From the NCBI RefSeq assembly GCF_002995795.1, contig NZ_PVXN01000010.1:1-64000 (forward strand): a stretch of 64,000 nucleotides of DNA, written 5' to 3'. The DNA comes from Clostridium thermopalmarium DSM 5974. GTDB taxonomy: Bacteria > Bacillota > Clostridia > Clostridiales > Clostridiaceae. Shown piece after piece: positions 61,554-64,000 of the stretch (its first letter is position 1; each line of letters opens with the position of its first letter). The notes beneath the pieces were generated by a model that was given only the letters and a program-made list of their open reading frames with translations, had not been told where the DNA came from and did not search any database. Made by a program: the position numbers and the translations under genes.

Positions 61554-62822
61554 ATGTTAGATAAAATAAATATTATTGAAGAACATTATAAAATTGCCAA
61601 AGAAAAATATGCAGCTTTAGGAGTGGATACAGATGATGTATTAAAAAAATTGGATTCTATTCCTGTGTCTATTCACTGCTGGCAGGGGGATGATGTAAAA
61701 GGATTTGAAAATCCTAATGGAGAGTTAACAGGAGGTATTCACGCTACAGGAAATTATCCGGGAGCTGCAAAAACAGCAGAAGAATTAAGAAGAGATTTAG
61801 AAAAAGCTTTTTCTTTAATTCCAGGCAAAAAGAGATTGAACCTACATGCTATTTATTTAGAAACTAATGGGGAAAAAGTGGAACGTAATGAAATTGAACC
61901 AAAGCATTTTAAAAACTGGGTTGAATGGGCTAAGAAACAACAAATAGGATTAGATTTTAATCCAACATTTTTCTCACATCCAAAGTCAAGTGATGGATTA
62001 ACATTAAGTCATCCAGATAGAGAAATAAGGGACTTCTGGATAGAACATTTAAAACGCAGCAGAAAGATAAGTGAATACTTTGGAAGAGAGTTAGGAACTC
62101 CATCTATAATGAATATATGGGTACCTGATGGGATGAAGGATATTACAATTGATAGATTAGGACCAAGACAAAGATTAAAGGCTTCTCTAGATGAAGGATT
62201 AGCTGAAAAGATAGATAAGAAATATCATATAGATGCAGTAGAAAGTAAGGTCTTTGGAATAGGAGCGGAATCTTACACAGTTGGTTCTCATGAATTCTAT
62301 GAAGGTTATGCAATAGCAAACAATTTAGCTCTTTGCCTTGATGCTGGACACTTTCATCCTACAGAAGTAATATCAGATAAAATATCTTCTGTATCTCTTT
62401 TTGTAAAGGATATATTATTACATGTTAGTCGTCCAGTTAGGTGGGATAGTGACCATGTTGTAGTTCTTGATGATGAGTTAATGGCAATAGCTAAAGAAAT
62501 AATAAGGAACGATTTAACGGATAGGGTTCATATAGGACTTGATTTCTTTGATGCAAGCATAAATAGGATTGCAGCTTGGGTAATTGGAACAAGAAATATG
62601 TTTAAAGCATTAACTATAGCATTATTAGAACCAAATAAAGCTTTACAAAATGCAGAGAAGAAATTTGATTTTACAACCCGTTTAGCGATGAACGAAGAGT
62701 TAAAATCATATCCGTGGGAAGCGGTTTGGGATTACTATTGTTATACAAAAGGTGTACCAGTTGGTATAGAGTGGCTAGAAGAAGTAAAGGAATATGAAAA
62801 AGCAGTTTTATTAAATAGATAG
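61554..62822 (+). CDS. rhaA: L-rhamnose isomerase
   Basis: A 422-aa TIM-barrel isomerase (E. coli: 419) that converts L-rhamnose to L-rhamnulose with Mn. Recognisable: [79 protein letters not shown] and [26 protein letters not shown] lies 8 nt before ATG 61554, so the longer upstream frame overlapping rhaB is not used. Confidence 0.96.
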   Translation: MLDKINIIEEHYKIAKEKYAALGVDTDDVLKKLDSIPVSIHCWQGDDVKGFENPNGELTGGIHATGNYPGAAKTAEELRRDLEKAFSLIPGKKRLNLHAIYLETNGEKVERNEIEPKHFKNWVEWAKKQQIGLDFNPTFFSHPKSSDGLTLSHPDREIRDFWIEHLKRSRKISEYFGRELGTPSIMNIWVPDGMKDITIDRLGPRQRLKASLDEGLAEKIDKKYHIDAVESKVFGIGAESYTVGSHEFYEGYAIANNLALCLDAGHFHPTEVISDKISSVSLFVKDILLHVSRPVRWDSDHVVVLDDELMAIAKEIIRNDLTDRVHIGLDFFDASINRIAAWVIGTRNMFKALTIALLEPNKALQNAEKKFDFTTRLAMNEELKSYPWEAVWDYYCYTKGVPVGIEWLEEVKEYEKAVLLNR

Positions 62823-62832
62823 GAGAATAAAT

Positions 62833-63648
62833 ATGAGTATAAAAGAATCTAATTTTATGAAAGAAATGATTAAAGTTATTAATGATATGTGGATTAAAGG
62901 CTGGGATGAAAGAAATGGAGGAAACGTAAGCTATCGTTTAGTTAAGGAAGAAGTTGAACAGTATAAAAAAGAGCTACGAGGAGAAAGAAAAATAGAACTA
63001 TTCTCAGAACTCAAAGAATTAGCTGGGGAATATTTCTTAGTAACAGGTACAGGAAAATATTTTAGGAATGTAATACTTGAACCAGAGGTAAACCTTGGAA
63101 TAGTCCGCATTTCTGAAGATGGAAAGTCGTACACTATACTTTGGGGACTTACTGATGGAGGAAGGCCTACTAGTGAGTTCTCAGCACATCTTTTATCTCA
63201 TATTGAAAGAATGAAGGTTACAGAAGGAAAAAACAGAGTAGTTATGCATACTCATGCGACTAACCTTATTGCATTGAGCTATGTACTTGATTTAACTACT
63301 GAAAACTTTACAAAACAGCTTTGGGAAATGAGTACAGAATGTCTTGTCGTTTTTCCAGATGGTATAGGAGTTATTCCTTGGATGGTACCAGGTAAGGAAG
63401 AAATAGCAATAGCTACAGCAGAAAAAATGAGAAAACATAGCATGGTTTTATGGCCTTTCCATGGAATATTTGGAACAGGAAAAGATTTAGATGAAGCTTT
63501 TGGACTTATAGATACAGCAGAGAAGGCGGCTGAAATATTAGTTAAGGTATTTTCTATGGGGGGAAAGAAACAAACTATTTCAGATAAAGAGTTAAAAGCA
63601 CTAGCAGAAGGATTTGGGGTAAAACCTTTAGATGGTGTATTGAAATAA
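62833..63648 (+). CDS. rhaD: Rhamnulose-1-phosphate aldolase
   Basis: A 271-aa class II zinc aldolase (E. coli: 274) splitting rhamnulose 1-phosphate into dihydroxyacetone phosphate and lactaldehyde. Landmarks: [29 protein letters not shown], the zinc His pair in [15 protein letters not shown] and the third His in [22 protein letters not shown] is close before the ATG; 10 nt after rhaA. Ends the rhaBAD operon. Confidence 0.96.
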   Translation: MSIKESNFMKEMIKVINDMWIKGWDERNGGNVSYRLVKEEVEQYKKELRGERKIELFSELKELAGEYFLVTGTGKYFRNVILEPEVNLGIVRISEDGKSYTILWGLTDGGRPTSEFSAHLLSHIERMKVTEGKNRVVMHTHATNLIALSYVLDLTTENFTKQLWEMSTECLVVFPDGIGVIPWMVPGKEEIAIATAEKMRKHSMVLWPFHGIFGTGKDLDEAFGLIDTAEKAAEILVKVFSMGGKKQTISDKELKALAEGFGVKPLDGVLK

Positions 63649-63789
63649 TATAAAATTACTTAAATTTAGCGCATTTGAATTATTCAGCTAGTCTCTAAAT
63701 ACTGATAAGTAATTTTTAATTTGACATAGCGGTTAGGGGCTAGCTGTTGATACATAAAAGAAAAAATCATATGTTCTATTTTTTACATA

Positions 63790-63818
63790 TTGAAATGCTG
63801 TAGTGATTTTAGTATAAT
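63790..63818 (+). promoter_or_regulatory. Sigma-A promoter for the SAM riboswitch
   Basis: TTGAAA, 17 nt, TATAAT. It lies about 36 nt before the SAM-I aptamer. The 140 bp between rhaD and this promoter hold no gene and no clear terminator; they include degenerate TAGTCTCTAA / GGGGCTAGCTG filler sequence. Confidence 0.75.
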
Positions 63819-63854
63819 TATTCGGGTGTAAAAATAGAATAAAATTTCAAATTT

Positions 63855-63994
63855 CTTATCAAGAGAGGTGGAGGGACTGGCCCTATGAAACCCAGCAACC
63901 TAGAGCCATGCTCAGTGGTGCTAATTCCAACAGGTGTATTCCTGGCAGATAAGTATTAAGAGTCTTCTTACAATTATCTGTAAGAAGTTTTTTT
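63855..63994 (+). promoter_or_regulatory. SAM-I (S-box) riboswitch with terminator
   Basis: Aptamer 63855-63953: P1 CTTATC pairs with GATAAG; the conserved AAGAGAGGTGGAGGGACTGG, CCCTATGAAACCCAGCAACC, and GGTGCTAATTCCAACAG segments are all present. The expression platform is the stem CTTCTTAC / GTAAGAAG (63964-63987) with seven T. High SAM should terminate transcription. The controlled methionine or sulfur gene starts beyond the window. Confidence 0.96.
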
Positions 63995-64000
63995 GTTTTG

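Overview
The window reads as chromosomal DNA of a spore-forming Clostridium (sensu stricto type). It is AT-rich, uses strong Shine-Dalgarno sequences, and carries a spore SASP gene (sspH-like), a clostridial Hsp20, AddAB, DUF1292 and ferredoxin genes, T-box and SAM-I riboswitches, and an rRNA operon end. Species cannot be told from the sequence alone. I see no tRNA, CRISPR array, intact IS element or prophage.

Layout. 1-330: end of an rRNA operon (23S 3' end, 5S, terminator). 0.3-11 kb: mixed housekeeping and unknown genes: YitT protein, permease plus DsrE-like protein, glycerophosphodiesterase, ferritin-like lipoprotein, PrsW, a secreted Pro-Pro endopeptidase, hemerythrin plus methyltransferase. 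This part also holds copies of a short hairpin-flanked repeat. 11.1-17.8 kb: hexuronate operon (TRAP transporter, uxuA, uxuB, GntR regulator) behind a promoter with two kinds of operator-like site. Its dctP and uxuB reading frames are both broken. 17.9-23.3 kb: dipeptidase, T-box-controlled asnS, iron alcohol dehydrogenase. 23.6-31.8 kb: addB-addA-yhaM recombination and RNA-decay operon. 32-36 kb: glgA-glgP glycogen genes. 36-41 kb: LysM protein, SASP, MEMO/AMMECR1 fusion, small proteins, 2H phosphoesterase, ferredoxin. 42.1-44.4 kb: an ATPase/nuclease-like gene pair that looks like an undescribed defence or toxin module. 44.4-51.4 kb: small proteins, sigma-54 activator, Hsp20, a T-box-controlled NSS amino-acid transporter, ABC exporter. 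51.5-63.7 kb: rhamnogalacturonan/rhamnose utilisation (kduD, GH105, TRAP transporter, kduI, unknown TIM-barrel isomerase, rhaM, AraC regulator, rhaB-rhaA-rhaD). 63.8-64 kb: SAM-I riboswitch whose gene lies beyond the window.

How the genes work together. The two sugar loci form one pectin-side pathway. The GH105 enzyme would split unsaturated rhamnogalacturonides brought in by the second TRAP system. KduI and KduD would take the unsaturated uronate to 2-keto-3-deoxygluconate, and RhaM, RhaA, RhaB and RhaD would take rhamnose to dihydroxyacetone phosphate and lactaldehyde. The first TRAP/uxuAB locus handles plain hexuronates. KDG kinase and aldolase, and any secreted pectin lyases, are not in the window.

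The most interesting candidates are the ATPase plus PIN/MIT_C-like pair, the PPEP-type protease with no substrate next to it, the hairpin-inserted repeat family, the isoleucine-type T-box on an NSS transporter, and a TRAP transporter inside a rhamnogalacturonan locus.
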